Shown one piece after another: positions 42,302 through 50,848 of a stretch of DNA of 64,000 nucleotides. The stretch is taken from assembly GCA_963775295.1 (NCBI GenBank), contig CAVZIK010000006.1:1426001-1490000 (forward strand), in the 5' to 3' direction. The notes under the pieces were generated by a model. It made no database searches and was not told the origin of the DNA. It saw only the letters and a list, made by a program, of their open reading frames with translations. Every line of letters begins with the position of its first letter. Positions within the stretch are counted from its first letter, which is position 1. The stretch is from JAMDEO01 sp963775295. GTDB lineage: Bacteria > Actinomycetota > Thermoleophilia > RBG-16-64-13. A program made the position numbers and the translations under genes.

Positions 42302-42957
42302 ACGGGCGCAGGATCCCTCGGTTCGTCCTAGCCGAGCGGATCTCCCACTGGCTCTACGCAACCTTCTTCCTGGTTGCGCTCACGAGCGGCCTGCTCATGT
42401 GGATCCCTTCGACGCGAGTTTGGATGGCGGGAGCAAGGCACACCGTCGCCACGTATCACGGGTTGATCGGCTTCCTGATGGTCGGGCTACCCCTGGTATT
42501 GCTTCTAATCCTCGATCGCAGACGATTGGCCGCAGACCTCCGGGAAGTGGACATATGGGACCATGACGACAGGCGCTGGTTCTGGGCCGCGCTGCGCGGC
42601 GGCACCATCCTCAAGCGGGAGATGCCGCCTCAGGGCCGTCTCAACGCCGGGCAGAAAGTCAACTCGGTGCTGGTGGCGGCGATGGCGGTAGGTTTCGCCC
42701 TGACCGGGGCGTTGCTTCTCGATCGGGCTCACTTGCCTGCCTGGCTGGTGTCACGGGCCCTGTGGATGCATAGCTTCCTCGCGGTCGCCGCGGTGGCGCT
42801 GTTCGCCGGTCACCTGGGTCACGTCGTACTCACCAGGCACGGATGGACGTATCTGAGCGGAATGGTCCGAGGCTCTCTGGCCGAAGAGACCGCTCGCGAA
42901 CGGCACTTCAAGTGGTGGGCGGCAGCGCAGGAGGAGGAAGAACGCCCTCCGCAGTGA
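42298..42957 (+). CDS. Cytochrome b561/FdhI-like membrane subunit
   Basis: ATG 42298 overlaps the molybdoenzyme stop (ATGA). The 219-residue protein has four hydrophobic helices (~17-38, 52-72, ~124-145, ~157-178). Helix-embedded histidines (AERISHWLYATFF, TVATYHGLIGFLM, ALWMHSFLAVAAVALFAGHL) are suitable haem b ligands. The pattern is that of formate dehydrogenase gamma or cytochrome b561 subunits. It would pass quinol electrons to the Tat-exported molybdoenzyme, like MsrQ does for MsrP although it is not MsrQ-type by sequence. The last ~25 residues are charged. Confidence 0.88.
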   Translation: MNGRRIPRFVLAERISHWLYATFFLVALTSGLLMWIPSTRVWMAGARHTVATYHGLIGFLMVGLPLVLLLILDRRRLAADLREVDIWDHDDRRWFWAALRGGTILKREMPPQGRLNAGQKVNSVLVAAMAVGFALTGALLLDRAHLPAWLVSRALWMHSFLAVAAVALFAGHLGHVVLTRHGWTYLSGMVRGSLAEETARERHFKWWAAAQEEEERPPQ

Positions 42958-42999
42958 ATGCCGTGAGGATCGCACATCGCGGCTGCCGAGGAGCTGAAG

Positions 43000-43515
43000 A
43001 TGATCGGTTCGAAGAAGAAGCAACACAGTGCCGCCGTGCAAGCGGCAGCCGCTGGGACTCCACCCAACGAGGCCGTCCGCGAGAGCCTCTCCGGTCTCGA
43101 TCGATTGGCGATCAAAGTGACCGACCGCGTGGGGACGATGGGCTTCTTTCTCATCATCGTCGTATGGACGGTCTCTTGGGCCGGGTACAACATCGTGGCC
43201 AGCAAGATCCCGAGCCTGCACCTGCACTCATTCGATCCGTTTCCCGCCTTCGTCGCCTATCTGCTCATCAGCAACGTCATCCAGATCATGCTCATGCCGC
43301 TGATCATGGTTGGGCAGAACTTGCAGGGAAGACACTCCGAGGCTCGGGCAGAGGCCGATTATGCCGTCAACCAGAAGGCCTTCGCGGACACGGAACGCAT
43401 CCTCAAGCACCTGGAGGATCAGGACGCTCGCCTGCTTGAGCTCGGTCGGACCAACAGAGAGATTCTGGAGAAGCTGGCGGCGAGTTCCGAGACGGCAAGC
43501 GGAGGCATGATGTAG
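43000..43515 (+). CDS. DUF1003 family membrane protein
   Basis: ATG 43000 has GAGGAG six bases upstream. The 171-residue protein shows the DUF1003 core: LAIKVTDRVGTMGFFLIIVVW, TVSWAGYNI, FDPFPAFVAYLLISNVIQI and PLIMVGQNLQGRHSEARAEADYAVNQKA, with two membrane helices and a C-terminal coiled coil. The function is unknown. Homologues are usual in Actinobacteria and Proteobacteria. It is not clearly tied to the oxidoreductase genes upstream. Confidence 0.92.
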   Translation: MIGSKKKQHSAAVQAAAAGTPPNEAVRESLSGLDRLAIKVTDRVGTMGFFLIIVVWTVSWAGYNIVASKIPSLHLHSFDPFPAFVAYLLISNVIQIMLMPLIMVGQNLQGRHSEARAEADYAVNQKAFADTERILKHLEDQDARLLELGRTNREILEKLAASSETASGGMM

Positions 43516-43558
43516 TAACCTTCCCGTCTCAAGAAGTTCTACTGAAGGGATACTCACA

Positions 43559-44026
43559 ATGCAAGCGACCCGTGGCGCCGTCGTGAGCTTCAATTACACG
43601 CTGACCGATGACAGTGGCGTGGTCATCGATTCGAGCGAGGGTGGCGCTCCGCTTCAATATCTGCATGGATACGACAACATCATCCCCGGTCTGGAGAACG
43701 CCCTCGAGGGTGCCGAGTGCGGACAGAAATCTACAGTCGTTGTAGAGCCTGCCGACGGTTATGGCGAAGTGGACGAAGAGGCCGTGTTCGAGGTAGAGCG
43801 CGACAAGTTTCCCGAGGGGATGGAAATATTTCCGGGCATGCAGTTTGCCGGTGAGACTCCGACCGGAGATGTTCCCCTAACCGTTGTGGAAGTCAGGGAC
43901 GACGCCGTCGTTGTTGACGCGAACCATCCGCTCGCGGGCGAGAGGCTCCATTTCGACGTGGAAGTCGTGGAGATACGTCCCGCGTCCGACGAAGAACTCG
44001 AGTTGGGATACCCTCAGGGTTGCTGA
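43559..44026 (+). CDS. slyD: FKBP/SlyD-type peptidyl-prolyl isomerase
   Basis: A 155-residue protein. The FKBP half-domains are seen in VSFNYTLTDDSGVVIDSSEG and PLQYLHGYDNIIPGLENALE, the flap (IF) domain in GYGEVDEEAVFEVERDKFPE, MQFAGETPTGDVPLTVVEV, and the return strand in NHPLAGERLHFDVEVVEIR. These are the hallmark parts of SlyD, which isomerises prolyl bonds and acts as a chaperone in the cytosol. The His/Cys-rich metal tail of enterobacterial SlyD is absent. The gene ends 27 bases before the OsmC-like gene. Confidence 0.93.
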   Translation: MQATRGAVVSFNYTLTDDSGVVIDSSEGGAPLQYLHGYDNIIPGLENALEGAECGQKSTVVVEPADGYGEVDEEAVFEVERDKFPEGMEIFPGMQFAGETPTGDVPLTVVEVRDDAVVVDANHPLAGERLHFDVEVVEIRPASDEELELGYPQGC

Positions 44027-44053
44027 CAAATCGAGCCTAGGGGGGAAGCGCTC

Positions 44054-44527
44054 ATGGCCAATGTGGTGCACACCTCCCGGATTACTATCACCCGGGAAAA
44101 TGGACCTACTAGGAAGGCCGTCATCTCCGGCTTCGAAGAGCCGATCTACTATGGCGTCCACGGAGGGATCAAACAGTTCTACAAGGTCGATCCCGAAGTG
44201 GAACACGCCGCTACCTTGGACCACATCGTGGGGGCGGTAGGCGGCTGAATGATGGGGACACTGGCCACGGCGCTGGCCGGACGCAAGATCCCTACTCACA
44301 CCGACCGCTATATGGCTGAGGTCGAGGGCGATATCGAAGACGTCGAGGGAGTCCTTCGCATCACCGCCATCCGGGTGGCGTACACACTCAAGGTCCCGGC
44401 CGGCAAGACAGAAGAGGCGCGGGAGGTGTTTGCGAACTACGTGACCGGCTGTCCGGCGGCCAACAGCGTGCGCGGGTGCATCGACATCAAAGACACCCTG
44501 GAGATCACGGAGCTGGAACCCCGCTAG
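44054..44527 (+). CDS. OsmC-family peroxiredoxin-like protein, candidate selenoprotein with in-frame TGA
   Basis: Two ORFs, 64 and 92 residues, lie in the same frame, separated only by TGA at 44246-44248; joined they form a normal 157-residue OsmC protein. N-terminal part: VVHTSRITITRENGPTRKAV and EHAATLDHIVGAVGG. C-terminal part: MMGTLATALAGRKIPTHTDRY, VTGCPAANSVRGCIDIK. The TGA takes the place of the first redox Cys of OsmC (the x-G-x-C of the long helix), while the second Cys (TGCPAANS) is kept. A 7-bp hairpin (44261-44280) with a G in the first two loop bases starts 12 bases after the TGA. Selenocysteine is thus likely; a nonsense mutation with restart at ATG 44249 is the alternative. Confidence 0.75.
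44254..44293 (+). promoter_or_regulatory. Candidate bacterial SECIS hairpin
   Basis: Stem CTGGCCA (44261-44267) pairs with TGGCCGG (44274-44280), with one T-G pair, around the loop CGGCGC. The loop begins 19 bases after the TGA, and G is in its first two positions; both fit the published general bacterial SECIS layout (loop about 16-37 bases from UGA). An outer stem GGGGA (44254-44258) with TCCCT (44289-44293) may prolong it across an internal loop. Confidence 0.6.
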
Positions 44528-44554
44528 CGAGCGCGAAGAGTCTGCGTCTCGGAT

Positions 44555-44596
44555 GCGAGGGGATGGCCGGTCATAGACCGCGGTTCATCCCCTCGC
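44555..44596. terminator. Hairpin between convergent OsmC-like and DUF4389 genes
   Basis: An 11-bp perfect stem (44555-44565 with 44586-44596) encloses a 20-base loop that can form a small inner hairpin. It lies between two convergent genes, but no T tract follows on either strand, so it is a terminator or transcript-end protector by position only. Confidence 0.5.
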
Positions 44597-44619
44597 CTGG
44601 TCGATGCCGCGAGTGCCCG

Positions 44620-45267
44620 CTATTCGGACAGGGTGAACGGTGGGTAGCGGTCGGTTACGAGGAGGATGGCATACGCTGAGACCCGCAGCGACCACCGTTG
44701 AACGCCCACGACAAAGTCGAAGAGACTCTGTGGATATTTGCCGGTGAAGAGGATGGCGAACCACGCGATGATGATGCAGACTGCGGCCCCTATCCACAGG
44801 AAATAGAGCACTATCCAGTGCGGAATGGCCAGAAACCACTTAACCAGAGGTAGCCCGCGGCTGAGTTGGGTGGCGTCGGGGTACGGAAAGTCGAGATGGA
44901 CCGCTTGTTCCTCGTCGGTGGAGGGGTACTCGTCCCTGAGAAGCGCTCCATATACCCACACCCGCGCGAGGAACCGAGTGAGTTGAAGGTTCCAGTCGAA
45001 CCACCAACGCGGATATTTCTGCCGGAAGAGAATCATCAGGAGAACCGGTAGGAACAGGAGTCCACCGACTGCCCAACTCCAGGAGTATCCTGCCCCGTGG
45101 GCGCTTATCGTCCCCTCCGCCACGAGAGCCGCAATGATGCCGATAGGGATGATCCACAAGAAGCGGAGCCCGGTGGTGAGGCGGTTGAGGGGTTTGTCCG
45201 GATAATCAACCCGGAAGGTCAAGGGATAACCGGTCGCAATTGGATAAGGCGGCGCTGGTGTCTGCAT
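44620..45267 (-). CDS. DUF4389 family membrane protein
   Basis: A 215-residue protein with four hydrophobic segments (~36-53, 66-82, ~149-173, ~190-203). The repeated family pattern is YPLTFRVDYPDKPLNRLTTG, KYPRWWFDWNLQLTRFLARV and, later, GKYPQSLFDFVVGVQRWSLR with YAILLVTDRYPPFTL. This is DUF4389, found in Actinobacteria and Chloroflexi, of unknown function. It stands alone, convergent with the OsmC-like gene. Confidence 0.9.
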   Translation of the reverse strand: MQTPAPPYPIATGYPLTFRVDYPDKPLNRLTTGLRFLWIIPIGIIAALVAEGTISAHGAGYSWSWAVGGLLFLPVLLMILFRQKYPRWWFDWNLQLTRFLARVWVYGALLRDEYPSTDEEQAVHLDFPYPDATQLSRGLPLVKWFLAIPHWIVLYFLWIGAAVCIIIAWFAILFTGKYPQSLFDFVVGVQRWSLRVSAYAILLVTDRYPPFTLSE

Positions 45268-45436
45268 GGGCCCTCCTGTTCGCGTGGCGCGGGGTGCCTG
45301 GGGAAACAGGCCCTCTCAACTCTGAATCCTAACGGAAACTAGCGGCGACGCAAGAGCTGGGAGCCTTGAATGTGCGGGGAGGCTCCTCGATAATTGGCGG
45401 ACGCGGGAAATCTTCTATCTGGCAAGTTGATGATCC

Positions 45437-46609
45437 ATGGCTTTCGATCGAATCAGGAATCTGCGCCCAGTCAAGCGACATCGCTCCGAGCGGTACGTGC
45501 TGATCTCGCTGGTGGTCTTCGCTCTCACCGTGCTCGTTCTGCGCGGTATCCTGAGGCTCACCGGCTACGCGCAACTGGGCAACGATACGGTCCATATCGC
45601 CCACGTGCTATGGGGAGGCTTGGCTTTATTCGCCGCCGCCCTGGTTCTTCTGACCATTGCGAACAACTGGGCGTTGATGCTGGGGGCGGTACTGAGTGGC
45701 GGGGGCATGGGCCTTTTCATAGACGAGGTGGGAAAATTCATCACCCAGAGCAACAACTACTTTACTCCGGCGGCCGGCCCCATCATATACGCGTTGTTCC
45801 TGGCCACCGTGCTGGTCTATCTGCGCGTCCGCCGCGCGCCCGGCAAGGATCCACGCGGCGAGATCTACCGGGCTCTCGAGCAAATGTCAGGGGTTCTGGA
45901 TCACGAGACGAGCAAGCATGACCTGGCTGCGTTGGGCCGCCGGTTGGAGCAGGTGACGGTCGCGGCCCATGAAGAGTCGGTGAGGCAACTGGCGGCGGCG
46001 ATGCTCGCTTTCGTCGAGGCGGAGCGGCCTCGATGCACAGAGCCACGTCCGGGAAAGGTGCAGAGGCTGCTGACGCACACACGCAATTGGGGCCGGCAGG
46101 TGTTCACTCGGCCCAGGCTTCAGGCCTTTCTCGTCTTCGCGCTTCTCGTCGGCGGGGTTTACGCCGTGCTCGATATGGCGCTCCTGGCCTTCTTGGCCGC
46201 GGCGCCACAATCGGAGGCTACCGAAACTCTTCGTACCCTCGTTTCAACCGGAGAGTTGGCCGCGCTCGGGGACAAGATCTGGTTCTCGGTGCGGGCGGTG
46301 CTCGAAGGCGGAGTCGGGGTGGTGTCCTTGACAGCGGCGGTCCTTATCGGGTTGCACCGTGAGAGGCGGGGGCTGAGTCTTGCGGTCGCCGCCCTCATCG
46401 TGGACCTCACGGTGGTCAACCTTCTCGTATTCTACCAAGACCAACTCAAGGCGCTCGTCGCCACGGCGCTTCAGTACGTTGTGCTGGTAGCTGCGTTCTC
46501 GTACCGGCGCATCTACGCCGAAGCGGATGGGGACGAACCCACATGCGCGGAAGTAGTTGACGTTCGTGCCGACGCCGTGCCCGAGCCCGTAGTGCCGGGC
46601 GCACTATGA
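45437..46609 (+). CDS. Polytopic membrane protein, hypothetical
   Basis: A 390-residue protein with about four N-terminal and three C-terminal hydrophobic helices around a cytosolic helical middle. Notable parts are TVHIAHVLWGGLALFAAALV, GGGMGLFIDEVGKFITQSNN and FTPAAGPIIYALFLATVLVY, with charged residues inside helices that recall a channel or transporter. The middle (LAALGRRLEQVTVAAHEESV) may be a coiled coil. The family was not recognised. Its stop overlaps the next gene's ATG by four bases, so it is coupled to the spermidine-synthase-like protein. Confidence 0.7.
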   Translation: MAFDRIRNLRPVKRHRSERYVLISLVVFALTVLVLRGILRLTGYAQLGNDTVHIAHVLWGGLALFAAALVLLTIANNWALMLGAVLSGGGMGLFIDEVGKFITQSNNYFTPAAGPIIYALFLATVLVYLRVRRAPGKDPRGEIYRALEQMSGVLDHETSKHDLAALGRRLEQVTVAAHEESVRQLAAAMLAFVEAERPRCTEPRPGKVQRLLTHTRNWGRQVFTRPRLQAFLVFALLVGGVYAVLDMALLAFLAAAPQSEATETLRTLVSTGELAALGDKIWFSVRAVLEGGVGVVSLTAAVLIGLHRERRGLSLAVAALIVDLTVVNLLVFYQDQLKALVATALQYVVLVAAFSYRRIYAEADGDEPTCAEVVDVRADAVPEPVVPGAL

Positions 46610-48165
46610 GGGCGGTAGCCACGGTTCAAGCAGGCGGACCCGCCAAGTCTCTTCGCAGGGGCGCCCTTGGCGGTCTGGTCTTCTTTGCCGGCATCGGCTC
46701 CATGGCTACGGAGATGTGTGCTTCCCGTTTGCTCGCCCCCTATTACGGCTCGTCGACGATGATCTGGGCGAATATCATCGGGCTCATCCTCATTGCTCTT
46801 TCCGTAGGGTACGTTCTTGGAGGTCGTCTCGCCGACCGCTACCCCAGTCCTCGGGTTCTGGGAATGGTGGTGATGGCCGGGGCCATACTCATTGCAGTCA
46901 TCCCCTTCGTGGAGCGACCGTTTCTCAACGTGACCATACGCGGTATCGACTCTGTCTCCACCGGCGCGGTTATCGGCTCGTTTCTGGCGTCAGTGGTGCT
47001 CTTCGTCCCGGCGGTTCTCCTGTTGGGGATGGTCACGCCCTTCGCGATCCGTCTCGGCATGCGCGACGTCGACAAGGCGGGTTCTACCGCCGGGCACGTT
47101 TTTGCTCTGTCTACCGCCGGCAGCCTCCTCGGAACGTTTGTACCGGCGCTGGTCGCGATCCCTCTCATAGGGACGCAACGCACCCTGCTCGGCACCGCGG
47201 CGCTGATCGCGGCGGCGGCCACGCTGCTGCTCGGTGCCCGTTTCCTCGCGATAGCGGTCGTACTTGCGGGCTTGATCGCCATCCCCCCGGGAGCGGTCAA
47301 AGCGACCTCGGGGCTCCTTTACGAAAAGGAATCCCGCTACCAGTTCGTGCAAGTGGTCCAGCGCGGCGACGAGCGGCTGCTGTTCCTGAATGAGGGATTT
47401 GCCGTCCATTCCATCTGGCGGGCCGACACGGTCCTCACGGGCGGCGAATGGGATATGTTTCTCACCGTTCCGCCGCTCCTAGGCAGACCGGCAGCGAAGA
47501 TCGCAATCCTGGGCAACGCAGGAGGTACCACGGCGCGTTCCTTCGGCGTGTATTACCCCGACAGCAATATCGAAGGGGTGGAGATTGATCCGGTGGTCAG
47601 CGCGGTGGCAGAGAAGTACTTCGGTCTGAAGGACAATCCCCGCCTCAAGGTCATCACGGCGGATGCGCGCCCGTTCTTGCAGTCGTCCAAGGACAAGTAC
47701 GATCTTATCTTTATCGACGCGTATCGACAGCCGTATGTGCCCTTCTACCTGGCGACGGCCGATTTCTTCAAGCTCGTCCGCGATCGCTTGGCCCCGGACG
47801 GCATAGTGGCCCTTAACGTTTCCACCGTGCCGGGCGATGACCGGCTGTCGCGTTCCGTTGCAGGAACTCTGGCCACCCAATTTCCGTTGGTGATGAAATG
47901 GCCCGCCTTGCACTTCAACCAACTCGTCCTCGGGTTTGCCGGCTCCACGAGCACAGCGACCCTCGCGGAACGAGCTCGGACCGCGCCCGCGGATGTCCTG
48001 CCGCTCACGGACCTCCTCACCAAGGAGTGGACTCCGGTTTCACCGATGAAGGACTACTGGACCGACGACCAAGTCCCGGTGGAGTGGATCACTGACCGCA
48101 TGATCGTGAGCTACGGCACCAGCGGGAAGGACCGGGGCGAGGTGTTGCTCCCGACGGCTCCGTGA
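46606..48165 (+). CDS. Membrane protein fused to spermidine-synthase-like domain
   Basis: A 519-residue fusion. Residues ~20-230 contain about seven membrane helices of the transporter-like half (FFAGIGSMATEMCASRLLAP, GLILIALSVGYVLGGRLADR). Residues ~250-510 are a Rossmann methyltransferase-like spermidine synthase fold with ILGNAGGTTARSFGVYYP, IEGVEIDPVVSAVAEKYF and DLIFIDAYRQPYVPFYLAT. The aminopropyl-donor site in true SpeE is GGGDG; here it is LGNAGGTT, so the reaction is uncertain. Proteins of this type are frequent in Actinobacteria and their substrates are unknown. It is coupled to the preceding membrane gene. Confidence 0.85.
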   Translation: MRAVATVQAGGPAKSLRRGALGGLVFFAGIGSMATEMCASRLLAPYYGSSTMIWANIIGLILIALSVGYVLGGRLADRYPSPRVLGMVVMAGAILIAVIPFVERPFLNVTIRGIDSVSTGAVIGSFLASVVLFVPAVLLLGMVTPFAIRLGMRDVDKAGSTAGHVFALSTAGSLLGTFVPALVAIPLIGTQRTLLGTAALIAAAATLLLGARFLAIAVVLAGLIAIPPGAVKATSGLLYEKESRYQFVQVVQRGDERLLFLNEGFAVHSIWRADTVLTGGEWDMFLTVPPLLGRPAAKIAILGNAGGTTARSFGVYYPDSNIEGVEIDPVVSAVAEKYFGLKDNPRLKVITADARPFLQSSKDKYDLIFIDAYRQPYVPFYLATADFFKLVRDRLAPDGIVALNVSTVPGDDRLSRSVAGTLATQFPLVMKWPALHFNQLVLGFAGSTSTATLAERARTAPADVLPLTDLLTKEWTPVSPMKDYWTDDQVPVEWITDRMIVSYGTSGKDRGEVLLPTAP

Positions 48166-48171
48166 GGCTCC

Positions 48172-49140
48172 GTGCGTGATTCGATAGGACACGCTCTCGA
48201 TGCAGCGGGCCTTCGTCACCGGGTGGTCGACGCGAGGATTGTCGCCGAGATGGCGCGCTCCCTTACCCAGTTGCGCGACCGCGGCATCATGCCCACCGAG
48301 ATCTACGACGAGTACTCCCAGAGTTTGGCGTGCACTTCCCCGGAGGGGATGGAGATGCGGGCGGTCATCGTTGTGGCCGCTCCCTCGCCCCCTCTCAAGG
48401 CGATCTTCCACATGGACGGGCGAGAGGTCGAGGCGGTGATCCCGCCCACCTATGTGTCCTCGGAGACCCGGAGCCTGACGCTGGACGTGCTCAGGGGAAT
48501 TCTCGAACCGGCCGGCTACTCGGTGCAGAGAGTGGCCGTACCCGCGAAGCTGCTTGCGGTCCGAGTAGGACTTGCGGAGTACGGGCGGAACGGGCTCGCC
48601 TATGTGGAGGGTTTGGGCAGCTTTGCCCGATTGGACGTCTATGCCACCGATGCCGACCTGAGGGAAGGGGATTCTTCGGGGGATTTCGAAGCCCCTGAGA
48701 GGATCCCGGTCCCTCCGAGGATGCGCAAGTGCCTCTCGTGCGCGTGGTGTTACCACGCCTGTCCCACGGGCTGCATCGATTCAAGCGGAGACCGGATCGA
48801 TCCGCTGCGTTGCCTCACCTACTTGAATGAGCATGGGGGCGACTGGCCCGCCGCACTCGGGCCGGCCGCACACAACAGCCTTGTGGGATGTATGGTGTGC
48901 CAACTGGGCTGCCGGGTCAACCAGGAGCTTATCCCGCCCACGACTCTTGTTGCGACCTTCGACAGCGAAGAGACGGAGATAATTCTCCAGGATCTGCCCG
49001 CGGACGAGCTTCCGCAGGATCTCAGGGAGAAGCTCGCGGCTATCGATCTGACAGAGTATTCCACTGTTCTGGGGCGGAACCTGCGGGCACTTGGGGGTCC
49101 CCCGACTCAGGAGCGAGTAACATCCCATGGGGAGGAATAG
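48172..49140 (+). CDS. QueG-like 4Fe-4S protein
   Basis: A 322-residue protein beginning at GTG 48172. The N-terminal ~180 residues resemble the epoxyqueuosine reductase/reductive dehalogenase fold (RAVIVVAAPSPPLKAIFH, VRVGLAEYGRNGLAYVEGLG). The 4Fe-4S module carries CLSCAWCYHACPTGCI (~190) and CMVCQLGCRVNQ (~240). True QueG acts on tRNA queuosine with cobalamin; here the N-terminal cobalamin-binding part is not clear, and the protein may belong to a related uncharacterised subgroup. It follows the spermidine-synthase-like gene by six bases. Confidence 0.8.
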   Translation: MRDSIGHALDAAGLRHRVVDARIVAEMARSLTQLRDRGIMPTEIYDEYSQSLACTSPEGMEMRAVIVVAAPSPPLKAIFHMDGREVEAVIPPTYVSSETRSLTLDVLRGILEPAGYSVQRVAVPAKLLAVRVGLAEYGRNGLAYVEGLGSFARLDVYATDADLREGDSSGDFEAPERIPVPPRMRKCLSCAWCYHACPTGCIDSSGDRIDPLRCLTYLNEHGGDWPAALGPAAHNSLVGCMVCQLGCRVNQELIPPTTLVATFDSEETEIILQDLPADELPQDLREKLAAIDLTEYSTVLGRNLRALGGPPTQERVTSHGEE

Positions 49141-49168
49141 CCACCGAACCCTAGAACATGTGGAGATC

Positions 49169-50848
49169 ATGTCAGCCGGGTCATCAGTTTCGCCACAATT
49201 CTCGGCGGTGAGCGGCATCTGCGCTTCTCTCCAACGGGCTTATCGCGATCTTCGTTTCTACCCGCCGACGCACCCCACCGCGAGGCAGAGTATCGACGCT
49301 CTCGTACGCGTCGTAATGCTCTACCTGGAGGAGTGGGGGGCGCTGACGCTGGACATCGGAGAAGCCGAACTCGATTTTGAAGGTACCCAGGTCTACTCGC
49401 ACGCATCCGGCGGCGATAACCTGGCCTTCCTCATGTTCCGCGACGGTTTGAGGTCCCTTTCTCTTCGCCCCGGGCTGGAGGCGACGGAGATCGAAGCCAT
49501 AGTGGACTGCCTTGCCCACGCCGATGATCTGTCGCCCGTGGAACAGGACCTTGTTACCGCGTTTTGGGAACAGGATTTCGCGCACGTGGAGTACTGGGTC
49601 GCCGACCCGTTGGTCGCGGGCGAGGCCATTCGCGATGGCATGATCGACGCTCTCAGGCAGGCGGTTCAGAGGCGTCTCGAAGAAGGCGAGGCGCCCGATT
49701 CCGTTGAGGAGTGCCTGAAATGGCAGCATATGTACACTGTGGTCACTGAAAAGATCGACCCGGCGCTTCTCGTCGTCACGGTCGAGGAGCAGGAAAGAGA
49801 GGCTGGCGCTATCGAGGCGCTTCGCGACGTGCTCGAAGAATATGTCGACGTCTTGCTCGAGATCGCAGATAGCGCCCCAATCACCAGCATCGAGGACCCA
49901 CTTGCTCAGGCATTTGTGGGGGCGATGCAGGCTCTCGTGGATCAAGGCAAGATCGACAAAATGTTCGATGTGGCGGGACAACTCGTCGAACTGGAGGGCA
50001 AAGAATGGTGCCCGGCGGGTTTTGCGGGAGCTGTGATAGGAGGGGGACTCGGCAGCCAGCGCCTGCGGAGCCTTCTCGAGGCCGCGGGGACCACAAAGGC
50101 GGGGGAAGGGAACCAGATCGAGGGCTTTCTCATGGCAGTGAGGTCATGGATCGGTCCGCTCCTGCTGGAGGCCCTCGCCGAGGCGGAGGACCGGGGTGTT
50201 CGGAAAAGCCTTCTGTCGGTGCTGGGAGCCGAGGATGGGGTGCCCTGGTCGGACTTGGAGCCCTTTCTCAGTGATTCGCGTTGGTACGTCGTCCGTAATG
50301 CCGTGCAGCTGGCGGCTGGAGCTAGGCACATGGGCCTGGCAGAACACGGGCCGAGGCTGCTGAGCCATCCCGACAGTCGCGTGAGGCGAGAAACACTGCG
50401 GGGCTTGGAGATTCTCGGTGCCAAGGACTTTATCTCGCTGTTCGCCAGAACTCTATCCGATGAAGAGTCGACCGTGCGCACTTTGGCCGCTCGCGTGGTC
50501 GGTCGCGATGGCGGTCGCGATCAAGAGGCGGCTCTTCTGTCTCATATCGAGGACCGTGGTTTTGCGGCCCTACCGGCCGAGGAGGTGGGAGCGTTCTTGA
50601 CGGCCTATGCCTCATTGGCCCAGGAGAGATCTCTTCCAGTACTCCAGAAGTTGTGGAAGCGCAGGCTGCTTTCCGCGCGCCCATTGGCCCTCAGGCTGGC
50701 CGCAGTAGAGGCTATTGGAGCGGTGCACAGTGAGGCGGCTCACACTCTCCTAATTACGCTCTCCAAGTCGGGAGAGGCGCAGATTCGTGCCGCGGCCCAG
50801 CGCGCCCTTTTCGGCCCCGGCTTCTCGGGTGGCGGAGGCCGGTCATGA
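49169..50848 (+). CDS. HEAT-repeat protein with shared N-terminal module
   Basis: ATG 49169 has GGAG four bases ahead; an ATG at 49127 would overlap the previous gene. The ~559-residue protein has an N-terminal domain (~10-130, AYRDLRFYPPTHPTARQSID, TLDIGEAELDFEGTQVYSHA, LAFLMFRDGLRSLSLRPGLE) and a C-terminal half of HEAT repeats (LEPFLSDSRWYVVRNAVQLA, HGPRLLSHPDSRVRRETLRG, ESTVRTLAARVVGRDG). HEAT repeats are protein-binding scaffolds. The start module looks related to that of the next protein. The stop overlaps the HD-GYP gene by four bases (ATGA), so they likely work together in signalling. Confidence 0.78.
   Translation: MSAGSSVSPQFSAVSGICASLQRAYRDLRFYPPTHPTARQSIDALVRVVMLYLEEWGALTLDIGEAELDFEGTQVYSHASGGDNLAFLMFRDGLRSLSLRPGLEATEIEAIVDCLAHADDLSPVEQDLVTAFWEQDFAHVEYWVADPLVAGEAIRDGMIDALRQAVQRRLEEGEAPDSVEECLKWQHMYTVVTEKIDPALLVVTVEEQEREAGAIEALRDVLEEYVDVLLEIADSAPITSIEDPLAQAFVGAMQALVDQGKIDKMFDVAGQLVELEGKEWCPAGFAGAVIGGGLGSQRLRSLLEAAGTTKAGEGNQIEGFLMAVRSWIGPLLLEALAEAEDRGVRKSLLSVLGAEDGVPWSDLEPFLSDSRWYVVRNAVQLAAGARHMGLAEHGPRLLSHPDSRVRRETLRGLEILGAKDFISLFARTLSDEESTVRTLAARVVGRDGGRDQEAALLSHIEDRGFAALPAEEVGAFLTAYASLAQERSLPVLQKLWKRRLLSARPLALRLAAVEAIGAVHSEAAHTLLITLSKSGEAQIRAAAQRALFGPGFSGGGGRS

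Noticed and set aside
44249..44527. 92-residue ORF as an independent gene
   Set aside because: It is in frame with the upstream ORF, has no own SD and begins in the middle of the OsmC active-site helix, so it is the second half of one gene.
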